Shown here: piece after piece, positions 9,251-18,003 of the stretch
Numbering within the stretch: the first letter of the stretch is position 1
Layout: each line of letters starts with the position of its first letter
NCBI RefSeq assembly: GCF_001045435.1
Contig: NZ_LFNG01000015.1
Location: 1 to 52,388 of the forward strand
DNA from: Chryseobacterium koreense CCUG 49689
GTDB lineage: Bacteria > Bacteroidota > Bacteroidia > Flavobacteriales > Weeksellaceae
DNA: 52,388 nt
Direction: 5' to 3'
Made by a program: the position numbers and the translations under genes
The notes under the pieces: generated by a model
Databases searched by the model: none
Seen by the model: only the letters and a program-made list of their open reading frames with translations
What the model was told of the DNA's origin: nothing

Positions 9251-9284
9251 AAATCCCGCAAAATAATCTGCGGGATTTTTATAT
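9251..9284. terminator. Bidirectional terminator between convergent genes
   Basis: AAATCCCGCA (9251-9260) and TGCGGGATTT (9270-9279) make a 10-base perfect stem with A- and T-runs on both sides. It can end both the protease/PDZ transcript and the ribosomal operon. Confidence 0.85.
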
Positions 9285-9311
9285 GGGTTTTCCTTCGTGG
9301 AATAATAAATC

Positions 9312-9833
9312 TTAAGCTTCTTCTGAAGTTTCTGTAGCCTCCACTTTTTTAGGAGCCGGAGCAGCTTTTGGAGCCACTTCCACCGGAGCGTCAGAAATTA
9401 CGTCGAATTCGTAAGTATGTTCCACATTTCTGTGAAGTCTGATCAATGCAGAGAATTTACCAGTTCTCTTGATGGTGCTTCCTGGAATTTTGATGTATTT
9501 TTTATCCACTTCTACACCTGCTTTTGCCAATTCTTCAGAAAGGTTTGCATTGTTGATAGATCCGAAAAGTTTGTCACCGCTACCTACTTTTGCTTCGATG
9601 GTGATTACAGTTTTCTTCAATTGGTCCACGATTGCGTTTGCAGCAGCGATCAATTTAGCTTCCTCCTCTTTTCTTGCTTCTAAAGTAGCTTCCAAAGCGG
9701 CTTTGTTTTTTGGGGTTGCCAAAACTGCCAAACCTTGTGGCAAAAGGAAGTTTCTTGCGTAACCTGGTTTTACACTTACTGTATCGAACTCAAGTCCTAA
9801 GTTTTCTACGTCTTTTTTTAGAATAATGTCCAT
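9312..9833 (-). CDS. rplI: Large ribosomal subunit protein bL9 with extended C-terminal tail
   Basis: bL9 binds 23S rRNA near the L1 stalk and helps limit frameshifting. The N-terminal domain is clear (MDIILKKDVENLGLEFDTVS, VKPGYARNFLLPQGLAV), followed by the connecting helix (ALEATLEARKEEEAKLIAAA) and the C-terminal domain (GSGDKLFGSINNANLSEEL). The protein is 173 residues against the usual 148-150. The extra end is a low-complexity Ala/Pro/Lys/Glu tail (about 150-173), probably disordered. It is the last gene of the rpsF-rpsR-rplI group, separated from rpsR by 184 bases that contain a terminator-like hairpin, so its level may be set apart from the other two. Confidence 0.95.
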   Translation of the reverse strand: MDIILKKDVENLGLEFDTVSVKPGYARNFLLPQGLAVLATPKNKAALEATLEARKEEEAKLIAAANAIVDQLKKTVITIEAKVGSGDKLFGSINNANLSEELAKAGVEVDKKYIKIPGSTIKRTGKFSALIRLHRNVEHTYEFDVISDAPVEVAPKAAPAPKKVEATETSEEA

Positions 9834-9962
9834 TGTTGTTGTCCGTTTTTTTGTTTTAGAGAAAAGTAGAAAGAAAAAAGAGAATAGACGAATGAGGTCT
9901 TCATCGAAGTTTCTCTGCTTTTATCCAAAAATCGTTAGAATTAATTATTTATTCAGCAACTT

Positions 9963-9999
9963 AAAAAAAGAGAACTCGCCAAAAGGTTGATTCTCTTTT
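9963..9999 (-). terminator. Terminator or attenuator between rpsR and rplI
   Basis: AAAAGAGAA (9966-9974) and TTCTCTTTT (9991-9999) pair. Read on the minus strand the stem is followed by a run of T. It lies just after the rpsR stop and may cut most transcripts before rplI. Confidence 0.6.
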
Positions 10000-10017
10000 C
10001 TCTTGTTTCTTAAAGTC

Positions 10018-10320
10018 TTATTTCAAAAGATCCGCTACATACGGCATCAAAGCCAAATGTCTTGCTCTTTTGATGGCAGAGGAAACTTTTCTTTGGTATT
10101 TCAAAGAAGTTCCAGTGTATCTTCTTGGAAGGATTTTTCCCTGCTCGTTCACGAACTGAAGAAGGAAGTCTGCATCCTTATAATCTACATGCTTGATTCC
10201 GAATTTTTTGAATCGGCAGTATTTTTTTTCTGATTTTGTATTGATGTCAAGCGGAGTAAGGAATTTTACTTCAGATTCTCCTCCAGCTGAGGCTTGTTTA
10301 GCCATATCGTCGATTGCCAT
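10018..10320 (-). CDS. rpsR: Small ribosomal subunit protein bS18
   Basis: 100-residue 30S protein that partners bS6 on the platform. The family core is evident: [36 protein letters not shown] and [20 protein letters not shown]. The N-terminal extension rich in small polar residues is common in this phylum. It starts 27 bases after the rpsF stop, so the two are clearly co-transcribed, matching the S6-S18 heterodimer. Confidence 0.97.
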   Translation of the reverse strand: MAIDDMAKQASAGGESEVKFLTPLDINTKSEKKYCRFKKFGIKHVDYKDADFLLQFVNEQGKILPRRYTGTSLKYQRKVSSAIKRARHLALMPYVADLLK

Positions 10321-10347
10321 ATCTCTAGATTTTTTTAAGGGTTAAAA

Positions 10348-10689
10348 TTAAGCTTTTGCAGTTTTTGCCTTTGATCTTCTGGTGATCGCATATTCTACTG
10401 CGTGTTTGTCTAATTTGGTAGTCAGATATCTGATTACTCGCTCATCACGTTTGTAGGCAAGTTCCAAATCTGCAACCACTGTTCCTTCACCTTTGAATTC
10501 GATCAAAGTGTAAAATCCGTTCTTTTTCAATTGAATCGGATAAGCCAATTTTTTCAGTCCCCAATTTTCTTTGGCAACGATTTCGCATCCGTTTGAAGTC
10601 AACAGGTCTTCAAACTTTTTTACTGCTTCCTCCACCTGTGCGTCAGATAGAACGGGAGTTAAAATGAAAACAGTTTCGTAATTGTTCAT
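10348..10689 (-). CDS. rpsF: Small ribosomal subunit protein bS6
   Basis: 113-residue 30S protein. It opens [20 protein letters not shown] and carries [20 protein letters not shown] and the RNA/S18-contacting stretch [19 protein letters not shown]. It is the first gene of the operon. A good -7 element lies 34 bases upstream of the ATG. The short leader leaves no room for the S6:S18 autoregulatory RNA structure described in other bacteria. Confidence 0.97.
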   Translation of the reverse strand: MNNYETVFILTPVLSDAQVEEAVKKFEDLLTSNGCEIVAKENWGLKKLAYPIQLKKNGFYTLIEFKGEGTVVADLELAYKRDERVIRYLTTKLDKHAVEYAITRRSKAKTAKA

Positions 10690-10723
10690 AATGTTAAATG
10701 AATTTGTTAATTATTTCGAGGTG

Positions 10724-10731
10724 CAAAAGTA
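10724..10731 (-). promoter_or_regulatory. -7 promoter element of the rpsF operon
   Basis: On the minus strand TACTTTTG matches TAnnTTTG, 34 bases upstream of the rpsF ATG. A -33 box is not clear (TTTC occurs near the right place). Confidence 0.5.
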
Positions 10732-11049
10732 ACCATATTTTATGAAACCCACAAGGTTTCAATGCAATAATTAAGTGGAAGCAGATTTAAAAGCCCAAAA
10801 AAGAGGGAGTGCTTGTTTTTTTTTAGCTGCAATTTTTTTAGGATTTGCCTCCCATCTTTTTTTGAGGTCACATAAGATGTTTCGTTCATTTTCACCTGGC
10901 TGAGTAAGGTGTTGCCTGCACACCTGTAAGTTGCTGTATGAGGTTGCCTTATTTGTTTTCCTGTGATGGGAATGGTCTTTCGCGCGGGCTCTATCATTGA
11001 GGTTCCAATTAGTTTTATTCAATGAAATTTTTATTTTTGAGTGCGTATT
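10732..11049. other. Intergenic stretch without a supported gene
   Basis: About 320 bases lie between the rpsF promoter and the end of the RND pump gene. Two overlapping minus-strand frames of 83-85 codons exist, but neither resembles a known protein, shows a signal peptide or has a promoter motif. The stretch marks one edge of the metal-efflux locus and may be decayed sequence. Confidence 0.4.
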
Positions 11050-14000
11050 CTAAGATTCCCGTGGTTTCAAAGGCTTGCGGTAGGAGTAATAAAATATCAA
11101 TGGCAAAATGGTAAATGATAAAAGCATACAGATGAGCAATCCGCCCACAATCATAATCGCCAAAGGTTTTTGGATTTCGGAACCCATTCCATGGGATATT
11201 GCTGCAGGGAACAGCCCCATAGAGCCCATCAGGGCAATCATCACCACTGGGCGGATTCTGCTTTTCACCCCATCGGAAATTGCTTCTTTTAGCGGCATTC
11301 TTTGGAGGAGGTTTTCTTTCATTACACCGATTAGGACGATTCCGTCAATGGTGGCAACCCCGAATAGGATGATGAATCCGATTCCGGCCGAGATTCCGAA
11401 GATGGTTCCCGTGGTCCAGAGCGATATAAATCCTCCAATAAAGGCAAATGCTAACGTTATCGAGGAGATGAGGGTGTCTTTTATATTGCCAAAATTAAAA
11501 TACAGAAGCATCATGATTAAAACCAGGGATATGGGAACAACCATGGCGAGTTGCTTGGCTGCGCGCTCCTTGCTTTCAAATTCTCCTGCCCAGAGCATTT
11601 TGTGGTTTTTAGGGAGCTGAACTTCTTTGGCTACTTTAGCTTTGGCCTCGGCTATTGTACTTCCTAAGTCCCTGCCTTCGATATTGAATCCCACCCCTAT
11701 ATATCGGCTGTTCCCTTCGCGATAAATAAAGGAAGGACCTGTGTGGTAATCGATCGTAGCGATTTCCTTTAAAGGAACTTTTTTATGGTCATGCGTGGGG
11801 ATCAGGATGTCGCCAATTTTTTCTGGGGTGTCCCGATATTGTTTTTCATATCGAAGCATCACGTCAAACATTCTTTCATTTTCATAAAATTTGGTTGCGG
11901 CCTGCCCGCCGATAGTCATTTCGATTACCGCTTGTGCATCGGCGGTGGAGACTCCGTATTTTGCCATTTGGGAGTCGTGAAGCTGAATTCTCAATTCCGG
12001 TAATCCGATGTTTTTAAAAACATTGATGTCGGTAATTCCTTTAACACTTCGGATTGAATTGGCGACTTGTTTGGCGTAATCTTCCAGCTGAAATAGATCG
12101 TTGCCAAAGATTTTAATCACCAAAGGTGCCTTTACACCGGCCACATATTCCTCCACATTATCCTGGATGGGTTGGCTGAAGCCGAAATTAACTCCCGGGA
12201 AGCGCTCAAGGTCTTTTCGGATTTCCTCCAAAAGCTCGTCTTTGGAGATTTTTTTCTTCCATTTGTCTTCCGGTTTCAATTGCATGTTTATTTCAATGTT
12301 GAAAAATCCTGTCGGATCCGTTCCGTCATTGGGGCGACCGGTTTGGGTCATCACGAATTGCACTTCTTCATATTTACTCAATATTTGCTTCATTTCCTTT
12401 GTTAGCCTCACGGATTCTTCTAAGTTCACGCTGTTGGGCAATGTGGCTCTAATGTAGATGGCGCCTTCATTGAGTTTCGGCAAGAACTCGGATCCGTAAT
12501 TTGAAAACCTCCAGCCACACAAGGCCAACAAAGCTAAGAAGCCAACCATAAAGGCTTTTTTGTAGCGCATGCTCACCTGGTAAAGTTTGAAAATGTTTTG
12601 TCGGAAAAATCTGGAGATGAAATTTTCTTTTTCAACGATGTCTTTCGTTAACAGCAGCTTGCACATTGCCGGCACGTAAGTTAGGCTCAATATCAATGAT
12701 CCCAATAAAGCATAACCAAGGGTGAAGGCTAAAGGTGAGAACATCTTGCCCTCCACTTTTTGGAATGAAAAGATGGGCATTAACGCAACAATAAGAATAA
12801 GTAACGCGAAGAAAATGTAGCTGGCAACGCTTCCTGCGCTTTTCTTGATAATGCCGAGTTTTGACATTTTATTGAATCGCCGCAAACCAACCTGTCTGGC
12901 CTTGAGTTCTAAAGCTACAAAGACGTGTTCTACGATGACCAGGGTCCCTTCCAGCAATAATCCAAAATCGAGTGCGCCCATTGAGATGAGGTTGGCCGGC
13001 AAACCTTGGATTTTTAACATGATAATGGCAAACAGAAACGCCAATGGAATCACCGACGCTACAATAAAGGTTGTGCGCCAATTGTATAAGAAAACAAATA
13101 CAATAATAGAAACCAGGATAATGCCTTCCACCAGGTTTTTGGACACGGTATGGATGGTGGTGTTCACCAGTTCGGTGCGGTCAATAATTGGCACTATTTC
13201 TACGTCGCCCGGTAATTCGCCGCCATTCAGCTCGGCAATCCTTTCCTTCAGCTTTGCAATCACGGCACTTGGGTTTTCGCCTCGAAGCATAATAATGATG
13301 CCTTGCGCCACATCGTCTTGGCTGTTGTAGCCTACTTGCCCCAGTCTGGGTTTTGCGGAGATTTTGACCTCGGCAACGTGCTTTACCAGTATAGGTGTAG
13401 ATCCTTTCACTTCGATCTGGATGTTTTCGATATCTGCCTTGCTTTCTAAAAGGCCTATGCCGCGAACGACATAAGCTTGGTCCCCTTTGGAAACCACATC
13501 TCCGCCCACATTGATATTGCTTTTAGAAACCGCCTCAAAAACATCTAAAGGCGAAAGGTCATAATTGTGAAGTTCGGTAGGGTTGATTTTGATTTCGTAG
13601 GTTTTCTCCTCTCCGCCGAAACTCACAATATCCGCCACGCCGGGAACCGCAAGCAGCTCCCGCTCGATCACCCAGTCTTGGATGGCGGTGACTTCTTTAA
13701 TAGGGAGTTTACTTTTGATGATATAGCGGTAGATCTCGCCCGTCGCACCAGAAGGGGGTTCTATCTCGAAATCGGCACCGCTGGGAAGCTCCACATTTCC
13801 CATTCGGTTAGAAGCATACTGTTGCGCATAAAAATCATCAATATGATCATCAAAGGTGACCGTTACTACTGAGAGTCCAAATAACGAGATTGATCTTACC
13901 GACGTTTTGTTCGGGATCGTATTCATTTCTTTGGAAATGGGAAGGGTGATGAATTTTTCGATTTCTTCCGCGCTTCTTCCCGGCCATTGGGTGATGATCC

Positions 14001-14151
14001 TCGCTCTGGTATTGGTCACATCCGGAAAGGCTTCAATGGCTGTGTGGAAATAAGCATAGATGCCGCCTGCCAATAATAAAGCGGTTGTGAAAAGGACAAT
14101 CAGAGAATTTCTTAATGAAAAAGAAACGATGTTCTGCACAAATTTTCGCAT
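11050..14151 (-). CDS. Heavy-metal efflux RND permease, CzcA/CusA family
   Basis: 1033-residue inner-membrane, proton-driven pump that exports divalent or monovalent metal ions through a three-part complex. TM1 is at about 14-34; a large periplasmic loop (about 35-335) precedes the first TM bundle. The TM4 relay segment reads GALDFGLLLEGTLVIVE, with D395, E401 and E408. In characterised CzcA the matching residues are D402, D408 and E415, so here the middle Asp is Glu. The second porter half and a second TM bundle (about 860-1020, FNFGNIKDTL onward) complete the fold. The ATG overlaps the adaptor stop by one base (TAATG), implying translational coupling. The HME-RND class is clear. The metal is not: DFG in TM4 points to Zn/Co/Cd/Ni rather than Cu/Ag. 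Confidence 0.92.
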   Translation of the reverse strand: MRKFVQNIVSFSLRNSLIVLFTTALLLAGGIYAYFHTAIEAFPDVTNTRARIITQWPGRSAEEIEKFITLPISKEMNTIPNKTSVRSISLFGLSVVTVTFDDHIDDFYAQQYASNRMGNVELPSGADFEIEPPSGATGEIYRYIIKSKLPIKEVTAIQDWVIERELLAVPGVADIVSFGGEEKTYEIKINPTELHNYDLSPLDVFEAVSKSNINVGGDVVSKGDQAYVVRGIGLLESKADIENIQIEVKGSTPILVKHVAEVKISAKPRLGQVGYNSQDDVAQGIIIMLRGENPSAVIAKLKERIAELNGGELPGDVEIVPIIDRTELVNTTIHTVSKNLVEGIILVSIIVFVFLYNWRTTFIVASVIPLAFLFAIIMLKIQGLPANLISMGALDFGLLLEGTLVIVEHVFVALELKARQVGLRRFNKMSKLGIIKKSAGSVASYIFFALLILIVALMPIFSFQKVEGKMFSPLAFTLGYALLGSLILSLTYVPAMCKLLLTKDIVEKENFISRFFRQNIFKLYQVSMRYKKAFMVGFLALLALCGWRFSNYGSEFLPKLNEGAIYIRATLPNSVNLEESVRLTKEMKQILSKYEEVQFVMTQTGRPNDGTDPTGFFNIEINMQLKPEDKWKKKISKDELLEEIRKDLERFPGVNFGFSQPIQDNVEEYVAGVKAPLVIKIFGNDLFQLEDYAKQVANSIRSVKGITDINVFKNIGLPELRIQLHDSQMAKYGVSTADAQAVIEMTIGGQAATKFYENERMFDVMLRYEKQYRDTPEKIGDILIPTHDHKKVPLKEIATIDYHTGPSFIYREGNSRYIGVGFNIEGRDLGSTIAEAKAKVAKEVQLPKNHKMLWAGEFESKERAAKQLAMVVPISLVLIMMLLYFNFGNIKDTLISSITLAFAFIGGFISLWTTGTIFGISAGIGFIILFGVATIDGIVLIGVMKENLLQRMPLKEAISDGVKSRIRPVVMIALMGSMGLFPAAISHGMGSEIQKPLAIMIVGGLLICMLLSFTILPLIFYYSYRKPLKPRES

Positions 14152-15260
14152 TACTTCTTATTTTGGGTAATGTTAGACTTTAGGTTTTCGTAGATTAATA
14201 AGGCGTTGGTCGAAATTATCTTTTCGCCTGCCTTAATGTCGCCTTCAATGTAACTGGTGTTGTTATTGGTGCTTATTTCGTTTACCATTCGGATTTGCAT
14301 ATCGCAATCGTTTTTGTAAACAATGACATAATTCTGATTATTATCAAAAATTAGAGACTTTGTGGGAACCGCGATTGCCAATAGGTCTTTAGTTTTAATA
14401 GGCAGTTCGATGTCGGCAGACATTCCGGGGCGAAGCTTCATGTTGTTATTATCCATGATGATTTTCGCTTTCAGTACGCGTTCATTTTCATTAAAGACTT
14501 GGGAAACCGCGTTGATCCTTCCGCTGAAGCGTTCGTCGGGATAGGCCAGGGTTTTTACGGCGGCGGGTTGGTTAACATAGATATGGCGCATGTTTGTTGC
14601 ATAAACGTTGGCCATTACCCAGACTTTGTCGAGGTTGGAAACCACAAATAATTGTTCGCCACCCGCAGCAACAGGCATCCCCTTGGAAATGTTTTTTTCG
14701 ATGACATAACCACTTGCGGGTGCTTTTATTTGGATCGTGGATTGTCCTGCGGAATACACCTGCATGTTTTTTCTTGTTTTAGAAATGTTGGATTGTAGAA
14801 TATTGACTTCTGCTCTGGCCTCTTCCAAATCTTTTTGAGAGGCAATATCGTCTTTGTACATGGACTGCACGGCTGACAGTTTCCTTTTTGCAACCGCCAA
14901 TTGCGCTTGCAGGGTCTGCGAGTCGTCTTGCATTTCATTTACTGATGCGCTTTTTACCGTGGCCAAAATTTGTCCTTGTTTAACATAATCTCCTAAAGAG
15001 AAAAAGGTATCCGCCACAACGCCGTCCACCATGCTTACATAAGGCACTGTTTTATCGGAATTGCTTTCTACTTCACCCGTTAAGGTGATGCTTTCTTCGA
15101 TAGGCTGCATGCTAACTGCCGTGATTCGGGTATCTTTCTTTAAGTCCTGGGAAATGCAGTATTTTTTTGTTTCCAGTCCTTCGTTTTTATTTCCAGGTGA
15201 ACAACTGAGGAGTAAACTTGCAGCCAAATAGCTTGTGCAGATGATGTATTTTGTCTTCAT
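14151..15260 (-). CDS. RND efflux periplasmic adaptor lipoprotein
   Basis: 369-residue membrane-fusion protein that bridges the inner-membrane pump and the outer-membrane channel. A lipobox LLLSC places lipidated Cys at residue 20. The barrel-sandwich halves are visible (VDGVVADTFFSLGDYVKQGQ and IKAPASGYVIEKNISKGMPV), flanking a coiled-coil hairpin (about 120-175, LAVAKRKLSAVQSMYKDD). A beta-barrel domain follows (VWVMANVYATNMRHIYVNQP). No His-rich or Cys-rich metal chaperone extension is present. It starts two bases after the outer-membrane factor ends and overlaps the pump gene by one base, so the three are one operon. Confidence 0.9.
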   Translation of the reverse strand: MKTKYIICTSYLAASLLLSCSPGNKNEGLETKKYCISQDLKKDTRITAVSMQPIEESITLTGEVESNSDKTVPYVSMVDGVVADTFFSLGDYVKQGQILATVKSASVNEMQDDSQTLQAQLAVAKRKLSAVQSMYKDDIASQKDLEEARAEVNILQSNISKTRKNMQVYSAGQSTIQIKAPASGYVIEKNISKGMPVAAGGEQLFVVSNLDKVWVMANVYATNMRHIYVNQPAAVKTLAYPDERFSGRINAVSQVFNENERVLKAKIIMDNNNMKLRPGMSADIELPIKTKDLLAIAVPTKSLIFDNNQNYVIVYKNDCDMQIRMVNEISTNNNTSYIEGDIKAGEKIISTNALLIYENLKSNITQNKK

Positions 15261-15262
15261 AA

Positions 15263-16534
15263 TTATAAATCTTGCCCTACAGCGTATTGTAGATTTTCAA
15301 AGTATTGATTGAGTTCTTTCTTGGTATCTAAAATGATGAGTTTATTGTCGATATAAGTTTCTAAAAAATCCATATACTCTAACATGCTGATGTTGCGCAG
15401 TCTAAAGTTTTTTTCATGGCTCACTAGCAACTTGTCCAGGCTTTCTTCATAATCTGCATCGATGTCCTCAAAAATCTTTTGCGTTCTTTGGTAATTCCTA
15501 ATCGCCGACGTGATCTCGTTTTCGGCTTTTAGTTTGTTTTTGCGGGTTTCGATACCGCTCTTTTCAATCTCGATTCTGGCTTCCTGAATGTTTCCTTTGT
15601 TGCGGTCAAAGATTGGTAGGTCCATCGCGATCCCCACGCCGATAAAGTCTTTCATGATATTTCCGCCGCGGTCATAGTTGATGGAGAAAGTGAGATCGGG
15701 GATTTTTAGCGCCTGTTGTATTTCCAAGTTTTTTTGGGCGTGCTTTTCTTGGTTCAGGGCGATCAGAATGTCTGGGCGGTTTTCTTTCGCCAACTGAGTC
15801 CAGCGCACCAGATTCGATTCAGAAATGTCTTTTTGTGGAACCTCCAAATCGTCCACGAAATAAACATGGCGGTCCGCAGGCAGGATTAAAAAGGCTTTAA
15901 TCTCGGTTTGTAATTCCTCTAAATCTTGGTGCAGGGCGACCAGTTTTTTCTTAAAGTCCAGTTCTTGTGCTTTTAACCGAATATATTCCGCTTTGCTGAT
16001 GTTACCTTCGCTCAGCTGATTTTGGTAAGATTTTGTGAGCTTTACGATGGACTCGATTTGGTTTTTGTAAATTAATTGTTGCTTTTGGTTGTAGATGATT
16101 TCGGTAATCACATGGCGCAAATCTTTTTTGAGCTCTCGGAGGACCTCCTGCAATTCGAATTCCTCACCATGAACTTCTATCTGCTGAAGTTCGATGTTTT
16201 TTCTGCGCTTTCCGGCGGTCTGGATTACTTGGTCGATTTGTGCCGCAATTTGCGAGGTCTTGCCCCAGTCTCCGATGATGCCGGGAAGCTCGTCCACTTC
16301 ATAGGTCCGCCAAAGATTTATTTCGCTAAGGCTTAAAGTAGGGTTGGGCCAATGTTTTGCTTGCAGAACACGTGCCCGTGCCTGAGAGATATTTAATTTT
16401 TGCGTGATGAGGTCAAAGTTTTTGGAAAGAAATATGCTTTCCGCTTCTTTTCGGGACATTTTTAAACTGTCGCTTTGTGCCGACAGATTCGTGATGCCGA
16501 AAACGAAAATTAATGATGAGGCCAGCTTTTTCAA
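15263..16534 (-). CDS. TolC-family outer-membrane channel of the metal efflux pump
   Basis: 423-residue outer-membrane factor. A signal peptide (residues 1-19, ending NLSAQ) is followed by two OEP-type helical repeats (ARARVLQAKHWPNPTLSLSE; DLPIFDRNKGNIQEARIEIE) typical of CzcC/CusC-like channels. The start is TTG at 16534: an in-frame TAA lies five codons upstream and no ATG gives the full signal peptide. It is the first gene of the structural operon. A strong promoter and phased repeats lie just upstream, between it and the sensor kinase gene. Confidence 0.88.
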   Translation of the reverse strand: MKKLASSLIFVFGITNLSAQSDSLKMSRKEAESIFLSKNFDLITQKLNISQARARVLQAKHWPNPTLSLSEINLWRTYEVDELPGIIGDWGKTSQIAAQIDQVIQTAGKRRKNIELQQIEVHGEEFELQEVLRELKKDLRHVITEIIYNQKQQLIYKNQIESIVKLTKSYQNQLSEGNISKAEYIRLKAQELDFKKKLVALHQDLEELQTEIKAFLILPADRHVYFVDDLEVPQKDISESNLVRWTQLAKENRPDILIALNQEKHAQKNLEIQQALKIPDLTFSINYDRGGNIMKDFIGVGIAMDLPIFDRNKGNIQEARIEIEKSGIETRKNKLKAENEITSAIRNYQRTQKIFEDIDADYEESLDKLLVSHEKNFRLRNISMLEYMDFLETYIDNKLIILDTKKELNQYFENLQYAVGQDL

Positions 16535-16555
16535 TGTCTTAATTTTTTAAGACCA

Positions 16556-16633
16556 CAAAGCTATCCTGTTAAGTTTAAAATCAACTTTAAGCCTAATTAG
16601 AATGAAATTAACAGAATATTAATGTTAGATTAA
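16556..16633 (-). promoter_or_regulatory. Efflux operon promoter with four 11-base-phased repeats
   Basis: On the minus strand a -7 element TAGCTTTG (16556-16563) is preceded by TTG (16582-16584) at 18 bases spacing, a good Bacteroidetes promoter. Immediately upstream are four five-base repeats read as TTAAT, TTAAT, TTAAT, CTAAT (16629-16633, 16618-16622, 16607-16611, 16596-16600), each exactly 11 bases from the next. One-turn direct repeats beside the -33 region are the usual binding layout of OmpR-family activators. The adjacent response regulator is the obvious candidate. Binding is inferred. Confidence 0.65.
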
Positions 16634-16644
16634 AGCATTGGATA

Positions 16645-18000
16645 TCATGGGAAAGTTAATGTGACACGGGTCCCTCTATTAAGTTGGGATTGCAGGTCCA
16701 TGGTAATGTGGTGGTGTTCGAAAATGTTTTTGGAAAGAGATAGGCCGATGCCGCTTCCTTTGATATGTGCCACATTATGGCCGCGATAGAATGTTTCCCA
16801 TATTTGGGGCAGATCCTCCTTGCTGATTCCCTTCCCATGATCTAAAATGCTTACCTCTAGGTGGTTGTTGTTTTCTGCGATGATGATGGCTATGGGCTTT
16901 TCGTCGGAATATTTAATGGCGTTCTCGATAATGTTGTAAAAAGCAAGATATAATAAGGTTTCATTGCCAGGAAATTGAAGTTTGCCGGGATTTTCAACCT
17001 CTAACCGCACATCAATCTGCGTGCGGAATTCGGCTGCTTTCTGCGTAAGTTTTTCGTAAATATTCCAAATAATCTCATCAATCCGCAAAAGGCTGTGTTT
17101 TTTTTCAATTTTGGTGAGCCCGGACATTAACAGCAGGTTGCTAAGGATGCTTTCGATTTGATATACATTGATGAGTGAGTCGGCGACTACTTTCCGGTAA
17201 TCTTCTGGCGTTCTGTCTTTTTGGGCAAAAACTTCTAGGGAGCCTGAAATTGCGGCCAAAGGCGTCTTGAACTCGTGGGAAACATAATTAATGAAGTTTT
17301 GTTGCACCATTATATTTTCCGAAATCCTGGCCAAAAGCTTATTGTATGATTTGATGAGCTCTTCTATTTCATCGTTGGTATTGGTAGAGGTAATTGCCTT
17401 GGATATATCGGTATAGTCTGCGTTGTTTACTTTTTCCACCACTTTGGAAATGGGTCTGTATGCAATCTTCGAAAGATACATGCTGAGAAAAAAAATGACC
17501 AGCAAGCCCAAAACCAATGCAGAGATCATGATTACCGAAAGTCTGAACATCTCGTCCTTGAAAGAGGAGTTGGAGTTCTTTACAAAAACAACAAAATTAC
17601 CCTGATTGTCTTTGTAAAATATACCATAATAAAAAAAATCGCCAGACATGAATTCTAGTCGCTTGTTTTTTCGGACCAGATCAAGGTGCAGCGGATTTTT
17701 TATGTTGGGATCCAGTTTGTTCCCGCCAAAAGTTACCTGATTTCGATCATTATAAACAGCAACGTTGTCGCGGCTAATTAGCCTATTATATTCTTTTTTG
17801 ATTTCGGCATGCCTTTCCTTCGGGAGCTCGTCTTTTTCCAGGTAATAAATCGCAGATACCAAAGCCTTGTTCTGAAGCTTGTCCATATACACTTGCTTTG
17901 AACTGTCATAATAGCCGAGAAATACAACAACGAACGTAATTATTGTAACGATCCCAAATGATAAACTTGATATAAGAATAAATCTTTTGCGCAGTGTCAT
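16645..18000 (-). CDS. Membrane sensor histidine kinase of the metal efflux locus
   Basis: 451-residue kinase with TM1 (about 9-29), a periplasmic sensor of about 120 residues, TM2 (about 153-175), a HAMP-like linker and a HisKA dimerisation helix with phospho-acceptor H242 (NYVSHEFKTPLAA). An HATPase_c domain follows, with N box ENAIKYS, DHGKGISKEDLPQIW and GSGIGLSLSK. By analogy with CusS/CzcS it senses periplasmic metal. The sensor region has no His/Cys cluster that would name the ion. It starts three bases after the response regulator and ends about 110 bases before the efflux operon it probably controls. Confidence 0.92.
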   Translation of the reverse strand: MTLRKRFILISSLSFGIVTIITFVVVFLGYYDSSKQVYMDKLQNKALVSAIYYLEKDELPKERHAEIKKEYNRLISRDNVAVYNDRNQVTFGGNKLDPNIKNPLHLDLVRKNKRLEFMSGDFFYYGIFYKDNQGNFVVFVKNSNSSFKDEMFRLSVIMISALVLGLLVIFFLSMYLSKIAYRPISKVVEKVNNADYTDISKAITSTNTNDEIEELIKSYNKLLARISENIMVQQNFINYVSHEFKTPLAAISGSLEVFAQKDRTPEDYRKVVADSLINVYQIESILSNLLLMSGLTKIEKKHSLLRIDEIIWNIYEKLTQKAAEFRTQIDVRLEVENPGKLQFPGNETLLYLAFYNIIENAIKYSDEKPIAIIIAENNNHLEVSILDHGKGISKEDLPQIWETFYRGHNVAHIKGSGIGLSLSKNIFEHHHITMDLQSQLNRGTRVTLTFP

Positions 18001-18003
18001 GGA

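Noticed and set aside
10690..10731. S6:S18 autoregulatory leader RNA before rpsF
   Set aside because: The predicted leader is only about 30 bases and shows no suitable stem with the conserved bulge.
10740..11022. Overlapping minus-strand frames of 83-85 codons between rpsF and the RND pump
   Set aside because: Two competing frames cover the same bases, and neither shows a known motif, a promoter or a believable composition. Reported as an intergenic stretch instead.
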